The notes: generated by a model not told the origin, from the letters alone. A stretch of DNA of 10,850 nucleotides from Actinomycetota bacterium (GCA_019348435.1 JAHWJM010000050.1:1-10850), one strand, 5' to 3'; positions 1-6,629 are shown, counted from the first letter of the stretch. Translations and numbers: made by a program.

Positions 1-370
1 GGACCGCGTCGGCCTCGCCGTCCCGCGCCGCGATCACGCGCTCGACGGCACGCGGTGAGAGGAACGGCTGGTCGCCGAGCGCCACAACCACCGCGTCGGC
101 TCCGGCGAGCGCCTCGACGCCGGCCCTCACCGACGCGGACTGGCCGTCCTCCCAGCGGGCGCAGACAACCGCCTCCGCCCCGTGCAGGTCCACGCCCGCA
201 ATCACGTCCGAGGCGCCGGAGCCGAGCACGACGCAGACACGGTCGAGCGGCGCCTCGGCCATCGCGGCGAGCACGTGCTCGAGCAGGGGCCGGCCGTCGA
301 GCTCGGCGAGCTGCTTGCGCCCGCCGAACCGCGCGCCGGCGCCCGCGGCCAGCACGAGGCCGGCGATCAC
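1..370 (-). CDS. MobA/MocA-like nucleotidyltransferase (5' part; runs off the left edge)
   Basis: The first 123 codons of a molybdenum-cofactor nucleotidyltransferase-type protein. The N-terminus reads VIAGLVLAAGAGARFGGRKQ, the LAAGxGxRxGxxKQL nucleotide-binding loop of the MobA/MocA family, so the product should transfer a CMP- or GMP-type group to molybdopterin. A second family signature, VVALGDQPFL, lies near residues 98-107 and holds the metal-binding Asp. The GTG start at 370-368 overlaps the TGA of the upstream ORF (GTGA, 4 bp), indicating translational coupling to the XdhC-like tail encoded just upstream. MocA-type transferases and XdhC/CoxI factors commonly sit together as maturation genes for molybdenum hydroxylases, which fits. 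CTP versus GTP use cannot be judged. The remainder lies outside the window. I am sure of the family, less so of the exact substrate. Confidence 0.85.
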   Translation of the reverse strand, partial: MIAGLVLAAGAGARFGGRKQLAELDGRPLLEHVLAAMAEAPLDRVCVVLGSGASDVIAGVDLHGAEAVVCARWEDGQSASVRAGVEALAGADAVVVALGDQPFLSPRAVERVIAARDGEADAV

Positions 371-900
371 GCGCCCACCTCGTGGATGCGACCGGTGGCC
401 GTCGACAGCCGGCCGCCCTCGCGCCCGTTACGCACCGCCACGACCTCCGCCATGATCGAGAGCGCGGTCTCCTCGGCGGTGAGCCCCCCGAGGTCGAGGC
501 CGATCGGGGCGGCGATCCGCGTCAGCCTGTCCTCCGCAACGCCGGCCTCCAGCAGCCGCTCGCGGCGCTTGCGACGCTCAGCCGCCTGCGGGTCTTCGTC
601 CTCGAGCTCGAGCGTGACCTTGTACCGATCGGCGAGGTGCTCCAGCGCGCCCTTGAAGTCGACGCCCTCGGTCTCCATGACGAAGGTGAACGCGTCGCCC
701 GAGGCCTGGCAGCCGAAGCAGTGGTAGACCTTCTCAGCCGGGTTGATGCCGAACGACGGGCTGCGCTCGTCGTGAAACGGGCAGAGGCCGGTGAGCCGGT
801 TGGCGCCGGCGCGCTTGAGCTCCACGCGCGAGGACACCAGGTCGACCATGTCGACGGCGTCGCGCACGCGCTCCTTGGAGTCGTTCGTGTAGAGGGCCAT
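367..900 (-). CDS. dnaG: Chimeric ORF: DnaG primase zinc-binding domain joined to an XdhC/CoxI C-terminal tail
   Basis: A 177-residue ORF starting at ATG 900. Residues 1-115 are a textbook DnaG N-terminus: the CHC2 zinc-ribbon ligands are C40, H43, C61 and C64 (CPFHDERSPSF and YHCFGCQASGD), followed by the usual GVDFKGALEHLADRY segment. From about residue 116 the similarity changes. RIAAPIGLDLGGLTAEE, ALSIMAEVVAVR and the end at VGA match the C-terminus of XdhC/CoxI proteins, which help insert the molybdenum cofactor into xanthine- or CO-dehydrogenase-type enzymes. The primase TOPRIM catalytic domain, the helicase-binding domain and nearly all of XdhC are absent; a normal DnaG is about 600 residues. 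The front half lies 22 bp after dgt, a common dnaG position. The back half is coupled to a MocA-like gene, a common xdhC position. As it stands this cannot be a working primase. Either it is a deletion or rearrangement product, with a complete dnaG elsewhere, or the contig is misjoined. Confidence 0.85.
   Translation of the reverse strand: MALYTNDSKERVRDAVDMVDLVSSRVELKRAGANRLTGLCPFHDERSPSFGINPAEKVYHCFGCQASGDAFTFVMETEGVDFKGALEHLADRYKVTLELEDEDPQAAERRKRRERLLEAGVAEDRLTRIAAPIGLDLGGLTAEETALSIMAEVVAVRNGREGGRLSTATGRIHEVGA
541..570 (-). other. Breakpoint between dnaG-like and xdhC-like sequence
   Basis: The ORF passes from DnaG to XdhC similarity within codons 111-120, reading KRRERLLEAG on the minus strand. 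Both parent families can carry an Arg-rich run followed by an RLLE-like segment here (DnaG linker RRERLL; XdhC RLxEAGV before the API GLD motif). The join therefore falls in short shared sequence and keeps the reading frame. The exact base cannot be placed without the two parents. Confidence 0.6.
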
Positions 901-913
901 GACGCCGCGCGCG

Positions 914-919
914 CTTCCT
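914..919 (-). promoter_or_regulatory. Possible ribosome binding site of the dnaG-like ORF
   Basis: AGGAAG on the minus strand, 13 nt before the ATG at 900 and inside the 22-bp dgt-dnaG gap. The spacing is somewhat long, but it is the only purine-rich tract available. It supports translation from a dgt-dnaG transcript. Confidence 0.4.
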
Positions 920-922
920 GCG

Positions 923-1987
923 CTAGAGCGCGAACGAGGTCGGCACGCTGAGCGCCTCGAACGCGCGCACGGCATAACGATCGGTCATGCCCGCCAGGTA
1001 GTCGCTCACGCGCTGCGCGTGGTCGGCGCCGGGCGCTCCGCCGCCGTCGGGCACGAGCGCGGGGTCTGACGCGTAGTGCTCGAAGAGCGTGCGCAGGACG
1101 CGCTCGATCCGCGAGTGCTCGCGGCGCGCCGCCGGACCGAGGTAGACGCGCTCGAACATGAACTCGCGCAGAGCGGCCATCGCCGCGCCGACCTCCTCGC
1201 CCTGGACGATGTCGCCGGCGGCCTCGGACGTCTCGACCAGATCGTGCACGAGCGCGTCGATCCGCGCCGAGCCGGTCTGGCCCAGCACGCCGATCGCGCC
1301 GGCCGGCAGCTCGGATTCGTCGAGCACGCCGGCCCGCAGCGCGTCGTCGATGTCGTGGTTGATGTAGGCGACGCGGTCCACGATTCGCACGATCCGTCCC
1401 TCGAGGGTCAGCGGCAGCGGCGCGCGTCCGGAATGGCAGGCGATGCCGTCGCGCACGCTGGAGCAGAGGTTCAGCCCGGCGGTGCGCGCGATCTCGTCGC
1501 GCTTGGGCGTCGGCTCGAGCACGTCGACGACGCGCAGCGAGTGCTCGTAGTGGCGAAAGCGGCCGCCGAAGCGTTCGGCCAGGCAGCCGTCGAGGATCGC
1601 CTCGCCGATGTGCCCGAACGGCGGGTGGCCGAGGTCGTGGCCCAGCCCGACCGCCTCGACGAGGTCTTCGTTGAGCGCGAGCGCCCGCGCGACCGTACGC
1701 GCGATCTGCGTGACCTCGAGCGTGTGCGTCATCCGCGTGCGGTAGTGGTCGCCCGCGGGCGAGACGAAGACCTGGGTCTTGTGCTTCAGGCGCCGGAACG
1801 CCTTGCAGTGCACGATCCGGTCGCGGTCGCGCTGCAGCGGGGTCCGCAGCGCGCAGTCCTCCTCGGCGACGGCACGCTGGGCGGGGTAGGACCGCGCGGC
1901 GAGCGGTGACAGGTGCTCCTCCTCCCACGCGCGCCGGCGCGCGGCGAAGCGCCGCGCGACGGTGCCTGGTGCGGTGGCGGCGTCCAT
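923..1987 (-). CDS. dgt: Deoxyguanosinetriphosphate triphosphohydrolase-like protein (HD domain)
   Basis: A 354-residue cytosolic dNTP triphosphohydrolase that splits dNTP into deoxynucleoside and triphosphate, helping to set dNTP pools. Family landmarks are in order: RDRDRIVHCKAFRRLKHKTQ (residues 53-72), H88 in RMTHTLEV, the HD pair H117-D118 in GLGHDLGHPPFGHIGE, and D204 in IVDRVAYINHDIDD. Together these supply the H...HD...D metal site. The open frame continues far upstream, but residues before MDAATAPG have no family resemblance and would overlap the divergent gene, so I chose the ATG at 1987. A -10-like hexamer lies 6 nt before it. It is followed 22 bp later by the dnaG-like ORF, a conserved pairing. 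Length and motifs are those of the type-2 dGTPase-like subfamily, so activity may be on several dNTPs and not only dGTP. Confidence 0.93.
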   Translation of the reverse strand: MDAATAPGTVARRFAARRRAWEEEHLSPLAARSYPAQRAVAEEDCALRTPLQRDRDRIVHCKAFRRLKHKTQVFVSPAGDHYRTRMTHTLEVTQIARTVARALALNEDLVEAVGLGHDLGHPPFGHIGEAILDGCLAERFGGRFRHYEHSLRVVDVLEPTPKRDEIARTAGLNLCSSVRDGIACHSGRAPLPLTLEGRIVRIVDRVAYINHDIDDALRAGVLDESELPAGAIGVLGQTGSARIDALVHDLVETSEAAGDIVQGEEVGAAMAALREFMFERVYLGPAARREHSRIERVLRTLFEHYASDPALVPDGGGAPGADHAQRVSDYLAGMTDRYAVRAFEALSVPTSFAL

Positions 1988-1993
1988 GCCTCG

Positions 1994-2002
1994 ATTCTCG
2001 CA
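1994..2002 (-). promoter_or_regulatory. Extended -10 promoter element of dgt
   Basis: On the minus strand TGC-GAGAAT fits an extended -10 (TGn plus a hexamer). It ends 6 nt before the dgt ATG, so transcription would begin at or next to the start codon, giving a leaderless mRNA. No convincing -35 is seen. Confidence 0.4.
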
Positions 2003-2044
2003 GCCACGCCCAACGGCACGGTCGTCGCGTCCGCTGTGGCGCGT

Positions 2045-2050
2045 TACGCT
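2045..2050 (+). promoter_or_regulatory. -10 element of the MDR oxidoreductase gene
   Basis: TACGCT (TANNNT class) ends 6 nt before the GTG at 2057, the distance expected for a leaderless transcript. It mirrors the 6-nt arrangement at dgt on the other side of the same 69-bp divergent gap. No clear -35. Confidence 0.45.
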
Positions 2051-2056
2051 GCGGCG

Positions 2057-2980
2057 GTGCTCGCCCTCACCGTGACGCCGCAGGCGCCGCACGTCGCGCT
2101 CGCCGAGGTCGACGACCCCGCTGCGCTGCCCTCGCAGGCGCTCGTCGCGGTCAAGGCGTTCTCCCTGAACCGCGGCGAGTCGCGCCAGCTGCCCGACCGG
2201 CCGCACGGGTCGGTGCCGGGCTGGGACGTCGCGGGCATCGTCACGCGGCCGGCCACCGACGGCAGCGGGCCGCCGCAGGGCGCGCGCGTGGTCGGGATCG
2301 TGAGCAACGGTGCGTGGGCGCAGCGCGTCGCCGTCGCGACGGCGAACCTCGCCGAGCTGCCGGAGGGCGTCGGCTTCGCGCAGGCCGCCACGCTGCCGGT
2401 GGCGGGGATCACCGCGCTGCGCGCCCTGGAGATCTGCGGCTTCGTGCTCGGCAAGCGGGTGCTCGTGACGGGCGCCAGCGGCGGCGTCGGGCGCTTCGCG
2501 GTCCAGCTCGCCTCGCGCGCGGGCGCGCGCGTGACCGCGGTGGCGCGCGATGCCGCGCGCGCGCAAGGCCTGCGCGAGCTCGGAGCGGCGGAGATCGTCT
2601 TCGACCTCTCGGGCGAGACGCAGTACGACGCGGTGATCGAGGGCGTCGGCGGCGCGACGCTCGGCGCGGCCATGGGGTTGGTGGCCGGCCGTGGCACCGT
2701 CGTGTCGTTTGCTGCCACCGATCCGGACCCGGCGAGCTTTCCGGCGCGGGCGCTCTTCCGCCGCGCTCCCGGTGCCACGCTGCATGGGCTGTTCGTCTTC
2801 GAGGAGATCGAGCGCACCGGCACCGGTGGCAGCGATCTCGCGCGCCTCGCGGCGCTCGTCGCCGCCGGCCAGCTGGACCCGCAGATCGATCTCGAGGCGT
2901 CGTGGCGCGACCCGGGTCCGGCGCTCGCCGCCCTGCTGGGGCGGCGCGTCGCGGGCAAGGCCGTCCTGCACGTCGACTGA
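2057..2980 (+). CDS. Zinc-less medium-chain dehydrogenase/reductase (NADPH:quinone oxidoreductase-like)
   Basis: A 307-residue MDR-superfamily protein. Residues 1-100 form the GroES-like substrate domain (VAVKAFSLNRGE, then SVPGWDVAGIV at 52-62). Residues 125-250 form the Rossmann cofactor domain, with VLVTGASGGVG at 135-145 as dinucleotide-binding loop. The Cys/His zinc ligands of alcohol dehydrogenases are absent, placing it in the quinone oxidoreductase (QOR)-type group; the likely reaction is NAD(P)H-dependent reduction of a quinone or enone, but the substrate is unknown. An in-frame ATG exists at 1913, but that extension overlaps dgt and lacks family similarity. GTG 2057, preceded by TACGCT, gives the usual N-terminus of the fold. 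It sits divergent to dgt and converges on ppdK with a 15-bp gap, so it looks like an independent unit lying inside an otherwise co-oriented block. Confidence 0.85.
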   Translation: MLALTVTPQAPHVALAEVDDPAALPSQALVAVKAFSLNRGESRQLPDRPHGSVPGWDVAGIVTRPATDGSGPPQGARVVGIVSNGAWAQRVAVATANLAELPEGVGFAQAATLPVAGITALRALEICGFVLGKRVLVTGASGGVGRFAVQLASRAGARVTAVARDAARAQGLRELGAAEIVFDLSGETQYDAVIEGVGGATLGAAMGLVAGRGTVVSFAATDPDPASFPARALFRRAPGATLHGLFVFEEIERTGTGGSDLARLAALVAAGQLDPQIDLEASWRDPGPALAALLGRRVAGKAVLHVD

Positions 2981-2995
2981 CTGACGCGCGACGGG

Positions 2996-5608
2996 CTACG
3001 GCGCGGGGTTCACCAACCCGGCGTCGCCGCGGCGGACGGCTGCCTGCGCCGCGGCCACCCGCGCGATCGGCACGCGAAACGGTGAACAGGAGACGTAGTT
3101 CAGGCCGGAGTTGTGAAAGAAGTCGATCGAGTCGGGGTCGCCGCCGTGCTCGCCGCAGATGCCGAGCTTCAGCTCGGGCTTGGCCTTGCGGCCCAGCCAC
3201 GCGCCCATCCGCACGAGCTGCCCGACGCCGGGCGTGTCGAGGGTCTCGAACGGTGAGCGGTCAAAGACCTTGTTCTCGATGTACGGGGCCAGGATCTTGC
3301 CCTCGATGTCGTCGCGGCTGAATCCCAGCGCCGTCTGGGTGAGGTCGTTCGTGCCGAAGGAGAAGAAGTCGGCGTGCGTCGCGATCGTGTCGGCGAGAAA
3401 GCACGCGCGCGGCAGCTCGATCATCGTGCCGACGAGGAAGTGCTCGCGCGCGACTCCCTCCTGCTGGGCGACGCGGAGGATCAGCTCCTCGATGATCTCG
3501 AGCTCGCGCTCGTAGTCGATCAACGGAACCATGACCTCCAGGCTCGGTGGATGGCCGAGGCGCTCGGTCACCGCACGCTGCGCGCGCATGATCGCGCGGA
3601 CCTGCATCTCGTAGATCTCCGGATGCAGGATCGCCAGGCGACAGCCTCGCGTGCCGAGCATCGGGTTGACCTCGTGCAGCGCCTCGGCGCGAGGGTCGTC
3701 CTCGTCGTGCAGCAGAAACTCGTGCAGCGGCGGGTCGAGCAGGCGGATCGTCACCGGCAGCCCGTCCATCGCCTCGAGGATGTCCTCGAAATCCTGCTGC
3801 TGCAGCGGCAGGAGGTCGTCGAGCGCCGCGCGCCGATCCTCGATCGTGTCCGAGAGGATCATCTCGCGCATCTTGGGCTGGCGGTCGGCCGCCATGAACA
3901 TGTGCTCCGTGCGGCACAGCCCGATGCCGGCGGCGCCGAACTCGCGCGCCTTGTGCGCGTCCTCGGGAGTGTCGGCGTTCGCGCGCACGCCGAGCCGGCG
4001 CAGCTCGTCGCTCCACTCGAGCACGCGTTCGAAGTGCTCGTCCATCTGCGGCTCGACGAGCGGGACGTCGTCGATCGTGATCTGGCCGGTCGCCCCGTCG
4101 ATCGAGATGCAGTCGCCCTCGCACAGCAGCGTGTCGCCGACGCGCAGCTCCTTCACGCCGAGGTCGATCTCGAGGCTGCTGGCGCCGGTGACGGCCGGCC
4201 GCCCCATGCCGCGGGCGACGAGCGCGGCGTGGCTGGCCTTGCCGCCCTCGGCCGTGAGGATTCCGCGCGCGGCGTCGAAGCCGGCGACGTCCTCGGCCTC
4301 GGTGAACGGCCGCACGAGGATGACGTCGCGGCCCTCCGCCGCGGCGGCGACCGCGTCGGGGGCACTGAAGACGATCTCGCCCTTCGCCGCGCCGGGCGAC
4401 GCCGCGACGCCCTTGGCGAGAATGGCGTACTCGACGGCCGGGTCGAACGTCGGGTGCAGCAGGGCGTCGAGCTTCTCGCAGTCGATCGTCACGATCGCCT
4501 CGGCCTTCGTCAGCAGCCCCTCGTCGACGCCGTCGCAGGCAAAGCGCACCGCGGCCTGGGCGGGACGCTTGGCGTTGCGCGTCTGCAGCATGTACAGGCG
4601 CCCCTCCTCGATGGTGAACTCCGTGTCCTGCATGTCCTTGTAGTGCGCTTCGAGGGTGCGCAGGATCCCCATCAGGATGGCGTGCGACTCGGGCATGACG
4701 TCGCGCAGCTCGGCGATGTCCTGCGTGTTGCGCACGCCTGAGACCACGTCTTCACCCTGCGCGTTGACCAGGAAGTCTCCCGACGGCTCGGGCTGGCCGG
4801 TCACCTCGTCGCGGCTGAACGCCACTCCGGAACCGGAGGTCTCGCCCTTGTTGCCGAACACCATCTGCTGGACGTTGACCGCGGTGCCCCAGTCGTCGGG
4901 GATGCGGTTCAGGCGCCGGTAGGTGACGGCACGATCGCCGGTCCACGAGTCGAAGACCGCGCGGATCGCCTGCTCGAGCTGGTCGCGCGGCTCCTGCGGG
5001 AAGTCCTCGCCGGTCGCGCCCTTGAAGATCTCGCGGAAGCGCGCCGTGAGCACCTGGAGCGCGGCGACGTCGAGCTCGGTGTCCAGCCTGACGGCGTGCT
5101 GCTGCTTGGCCTCCCTGATCGCCTGCTCGAACTGCTCGCCGGGGATGCTGCGCACGACACCCCCGAACATCTGCACGAAGCGCCGGTATGAGTCCCACGC
5201 GAAGCGCGCGTTGCCGGTCTTCTTGATCAGGCCCGCGACCGAGCGGTCGTTGAGACCGAGGTTGAGGACCGTGTCGAGCATGCCGGGCATCGATTCGCGG
5301 GCGCCGCTTCGGACCGAGACGAGCAGCGGGTCGTCGGGGTCGCCGAGCGTCTTGCCTGCGGCCGCCTCCAGCCGTGCGAGCGCCTCGTCGACCTGCGCGT
5401 CCATCCCCGCGGGCAACGACTGGCCCTGCTCCATGTACGAGACGCAGGCCTGCGTCGTGATCGTGAAGCCCGCGGGGACGCGATCGGCGCCCAGGATCCG
5501 GGTCATCTCGGCGACGTTCGCGCCCTTCCCGCCAAGGAGGTTGCGCATCTCCTTCGAGCCCTCGGCGAAGTTGTAGACCCACTTCGTATCGGCTGGAGCG
5601 ACTCCCAT
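2996..5608 (-). CDS. ppdK: Pyruvate, phosphate dikinase
   Basis: An 870-residue cytosolic enzyme interconverting pyruvate + ATP + Pi and PEP + AMP + PPi, linking glycolysis and gluconeogenesis. The three domains are complete. The N-terminal ATP-grasp domain has LLGGKGANVAEM (24-35) and SVRSGARESMPGM (98-110). The central swivelling phosphohistidine domain has GGKASHAALVARGMG (455-469) with catalytic H460. The C-terminal PEP/pyruvate TIM barrel has GIGLCRTEHMF (561-571), FFSFGTNDLTQTALG (748-762) and GICGEHGGDP (816-825), where C818 is the expected proton donor. Length is typical. The frame is open well upstream of ATG 5608, but that part is antisense to recO and unlike PPDK. The residue two before the catalytic His, usually Thr and the target of the PPDK regulatory protein, is Ala458 here. 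recO ends 11 nt upstream on the same strand. Family assignment is certain. Confidence 0.97.
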   Translation of the reverse strand: MGVAPADTKWVYNFAEGSKEMRNLLGGKGANVAEMTRILGADRVPAGFTITTQACVSYMEQGQSLPAGMDAQVDEALARLEAAAGKTLGDPDDPLLVSVRSGARESMPGMLDTVLNLGLNDRSVAGLIKKTGNARFAWDSYRRFVQMFGGVVRSIPGEQFEQAIREAKQQHAVRLDTELDVAALQVLTARFREIFKGATGEDFPQEPRDQLEQAIRAVFDSWTGDRAVTYRRLNRIPDDWGTAVNVQQMVFGNKGETSGSGVAFSRDEVTGQPEPSGDFLVNAQGEDVVSGVRNTQDIAELRDVMPESHAILMGILRTLEAHYKDMQDTEFTIEEGRLYMLQTRNAKRPAQAAVRFACDGVDEGLLTKAEAIVTIDCEKLDALLHPTFDPAVEYAILAKGVAASPGAAKGEIVFSAPDAVAAAAEGRDVILVRPFTEAEDVAGFDAARGILTAEGGKASHAALVARGMGRPAVTGASSLEIDLGVKELRVGDTLLCEGDCISIDGATGQITIDDVPLVEPQMDEHFERVLEWSDELRRLGVRANADTPEDAHKAREFGAAGIGLCRTEHMFMAADRQPKMREMILSDTIEDRRAALDDLLPLQQQDFEDILEAMDGLPVTIRLLDPPLHEFLLHDEDDPRAEALHEVNPMLGTRGCRLAILHPEIYEMQVRAIMRAQRAVTERLGHPPSLEVMVPLIDYERELEIIEELILRVAQQEGVAREHFLVGTMIELPRACFLADTIATHADFFSFGTNDLTQTALGFSRDDIEGKILAPYIENKVFDRSPFETLDTPGVGQLVRMGAWLGRKAKPELKLGICGEHGGDPDSIDFFHNSGLNYVSCSPFRVPIARVAAAQAAVRRGDAGLVNPAP

Positions 5609-5616
5609 GCCGCGCG

Positions 5617-5622
5617 ATCCTA
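5617..5622 (-). promoter_or_regulatory. -10 element or ribosome binding site before ppdK
   Basis: TAGGAT on the minus strand ends 8 nt before the ppdK ATG, and its first three bases are the recO stop codon. It can be read as a TANNNT -10 giving a near-leaderless ppdK mRNA. The embedded AGGA could instead be a Shine-Dalgarno site with 9-nt spacing for a recO-ppdK transcript. The sequence alone does not decide. Confidence 0.4.
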
Positions 5623-6357
5623 CAGCCGCCGGTGGGCCCCGGGAAACGCTGCGCGCCAGCGGACCTGGGCGTGGTGCTCGACCGTTTCGGCGATCGCGCG
5701 CTCCGCCTGGCGCAGCGCGAGCTCGCCGGCCGCGGGGACTTCGGCCAGCGGCGCGCCGAGCGCCCCGGTCATGAACGTGTGCGCCTCCTCGCCGAGCGCG
5801 AACCCGGTCGCCTCGCACGCGCTGCAGACGACGCCGCCGGCGGCGCCCGAGAACGCGGACAGGTGGTCGGCCTCGCCGCATGACGCGCAGGCTGCGAGCT
5901 GCGGCGCAAGCCCCGCGGCGAGCAGCAGCTTGAGGCGAAACGCGAGCTGGTTTCCGTGCGTCGCCTGCTGCGGATGCGCATCGAGCAGCGCCAGCTCGTT
6001 GCACAGCAGCGCGAACACGCCAGGATGCGGATCGGTCGTCTCGAAGAGGCGCGCGATCGCGTCGCAGGCGCGGGCCGCGCTGTCGAGCGCGGGACCGTGC
6101 TCCCGGAGGCGCGAGTGCCCTGTGATGGTGTCCGCGCTCGTGACCGTGAGCAGCTCGCTGCGACCTTCGTACAGCACCATCTGCAGGCGAAAGTAGGGCT
6201 CCAGGCGCCCGCCGAACCGGCTCTTGGCGCGGCGTACCCCCTTCGCGATCGCCGCGATCCGCCCGCGCTGCGGGGTGTAGAGATGGAGGATCCGGTCGGC
6301 CTCGCCGTAGCGCAGCGTGCGCAGGACGATCGCTTCGGTCTTGACGGAGCCGGGCAC
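5620..6357 (-). CDS. recO: DNA repair protein RecO
   Basis: A 245-residue recombination mediator of the RecFOR pathway, which with RecR helps load RecA on SSB-coated single-stranded DNA at gaps. Residues 5-80 are the N-terminal OB-fold (KTEAIVLRTLRYGEADRI, GRIAAIAKGVRRAKSRFGG). The rest is helical, with a zinc module of C157, C160, C178 and C181 (ACASCGEAD and VVCSACEA), present in many RecO proteins. I chose the GTG at 6357 because the OB-fold begins directly after it; the open frame further upstream runs antisense to the glutaredoxin gene. A GGAAAG tract 4 nt before the GTG could act as a ribosome site. It is divergent from grxA with only 15 bp between start codons and is followed 11 nt later by ppdK. 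Confidence 0.93.
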   Translation of the reverse strand: MPGSVKTEAIVLRTLRYGEADRILHLYTPQRGRIAAIAKGVRRAKSRFGGRLEPYFRLQMVLYEGRSELLTVTSADTITGHSRLREHGPALDSAARACDAIARLFETTDPHPGVFALLCNELALLDAHPQQATHGNQLAFRLKLLLAAGLAPQLAACASCGEADHLSAFSGAAGGVVCSACEATGFALGEEAHTFMTGALGAPLAEVPAAGELALRQAERAIAETVEHHAQVRWRAAFPGAHRRL

Positions 6358-6363
6358 TAGACT
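6358..6363 (+). promoter_or_regulatory. -10 element of the first glutaredoxin gene
   Basis: TAGACT occupies the first 6 of the 15 bp separating the recO and glutaredoxin start codons and ends 9 nt before the ATG at 6373. The same class of hexamer with identical 9-nt spacing precedes the third glutaredoxin. A TTGACG at 6341-6346 is too close (11 nt) to be its -35. Confidence 0.45.
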
Positions 6364-6372
6364 TTCCAGGTC

Positions 6373-6627
6373 ATGCGAACCATGCAGATCTACACGAAAG
6401 ACGGCTGCGGGTTCAGCGCTTCGCTGCGGGAGTTGCTCGAGGAGCGCAACATTCCGTACGAGGAGACGCTGATCACGCTCGACTCGCCCGAACACCACGC
6501 GCTAGGCGAGCGCGCCGGCTCGATGAAGCTGCCGCAGGCGTTCATCGGCGTCATCCCGCTCGGCAGCGCCCAAGAGGTACAGGCGGCCGCGGTCAACGGC
6601 ATGCTCGACGACCTGCTCGTGGACTGA
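6373..6627 (+). CDS. Glutaredoxin-like protein, monothiol CGFS active site (first of three)
   Basis: An 84-residue thioredoxin-fold protein. C12-G-F-S15 follows the first strand (MQIYTKDGCGFS), and KLPQAFIG at 52-59 carries the cis-Pro at P54. CGFS is the signature of class II monothiol glutaredoxins, which mostly carry or transfer Fe-S clusters. Those proteins, however, have a short insertion before CGFS that is missing here, and the usual GG pair at 64-65 is G-S. The scaffold is therefore the small class I/NrdH-like one with a class II-like motif. The start at 6373 is preferred over the ATG at 6382 because it makes the protein align end to end with the two downstream paralogues, all beginning M-R. 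Two nucleotides separate its TGA from the next ATG, so the first two genes should be co-translated. Function is uncertain: mycothiol-linked reduction, Fe-S handling or peroxide reduction are options. Confidence 0.88.
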   Translation: MRTMQIYTKDGCGFSASLRELLEERNIPYEETLITLDSPEHHALGERAGSMKLPQAFIGVIPLGSAQEVQAAAVNGMLDDLLVD

Positions 6628-6629
6628 CG

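Noticed and set aside
55..951. Long plus-strand open frames opposite the MocA-like and dnaG genes
   Set aside because: Arg/Ala/Pro-rich translations with no domains, antisense to well-supported genes. They are typical shadows in high-GC coding DNA.
1988..2971. Upstream extension of the dgt frame to 682 residues
   Set aside because: The extra residues are antisense to the MDR gene, of low complexity and unlike any dGTPase; the family N-terminus begins after ATG 1987.
5609..6004. Upstream extension of the ppdK frame to 1002 residues
   Set aside because: It overlaps recO out of frame and has no PPDK similarity; PPDK begins at ATG 5608 at the normal distance from the GGKGANVAEM motif.
6341..6346. 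TTGACG as the -35 of the first glutaredoxin promoter
   Set aside because: Only 11 nt from the TAGACT -10, far from the usual 16-18; it is part of the recO coding sequence.
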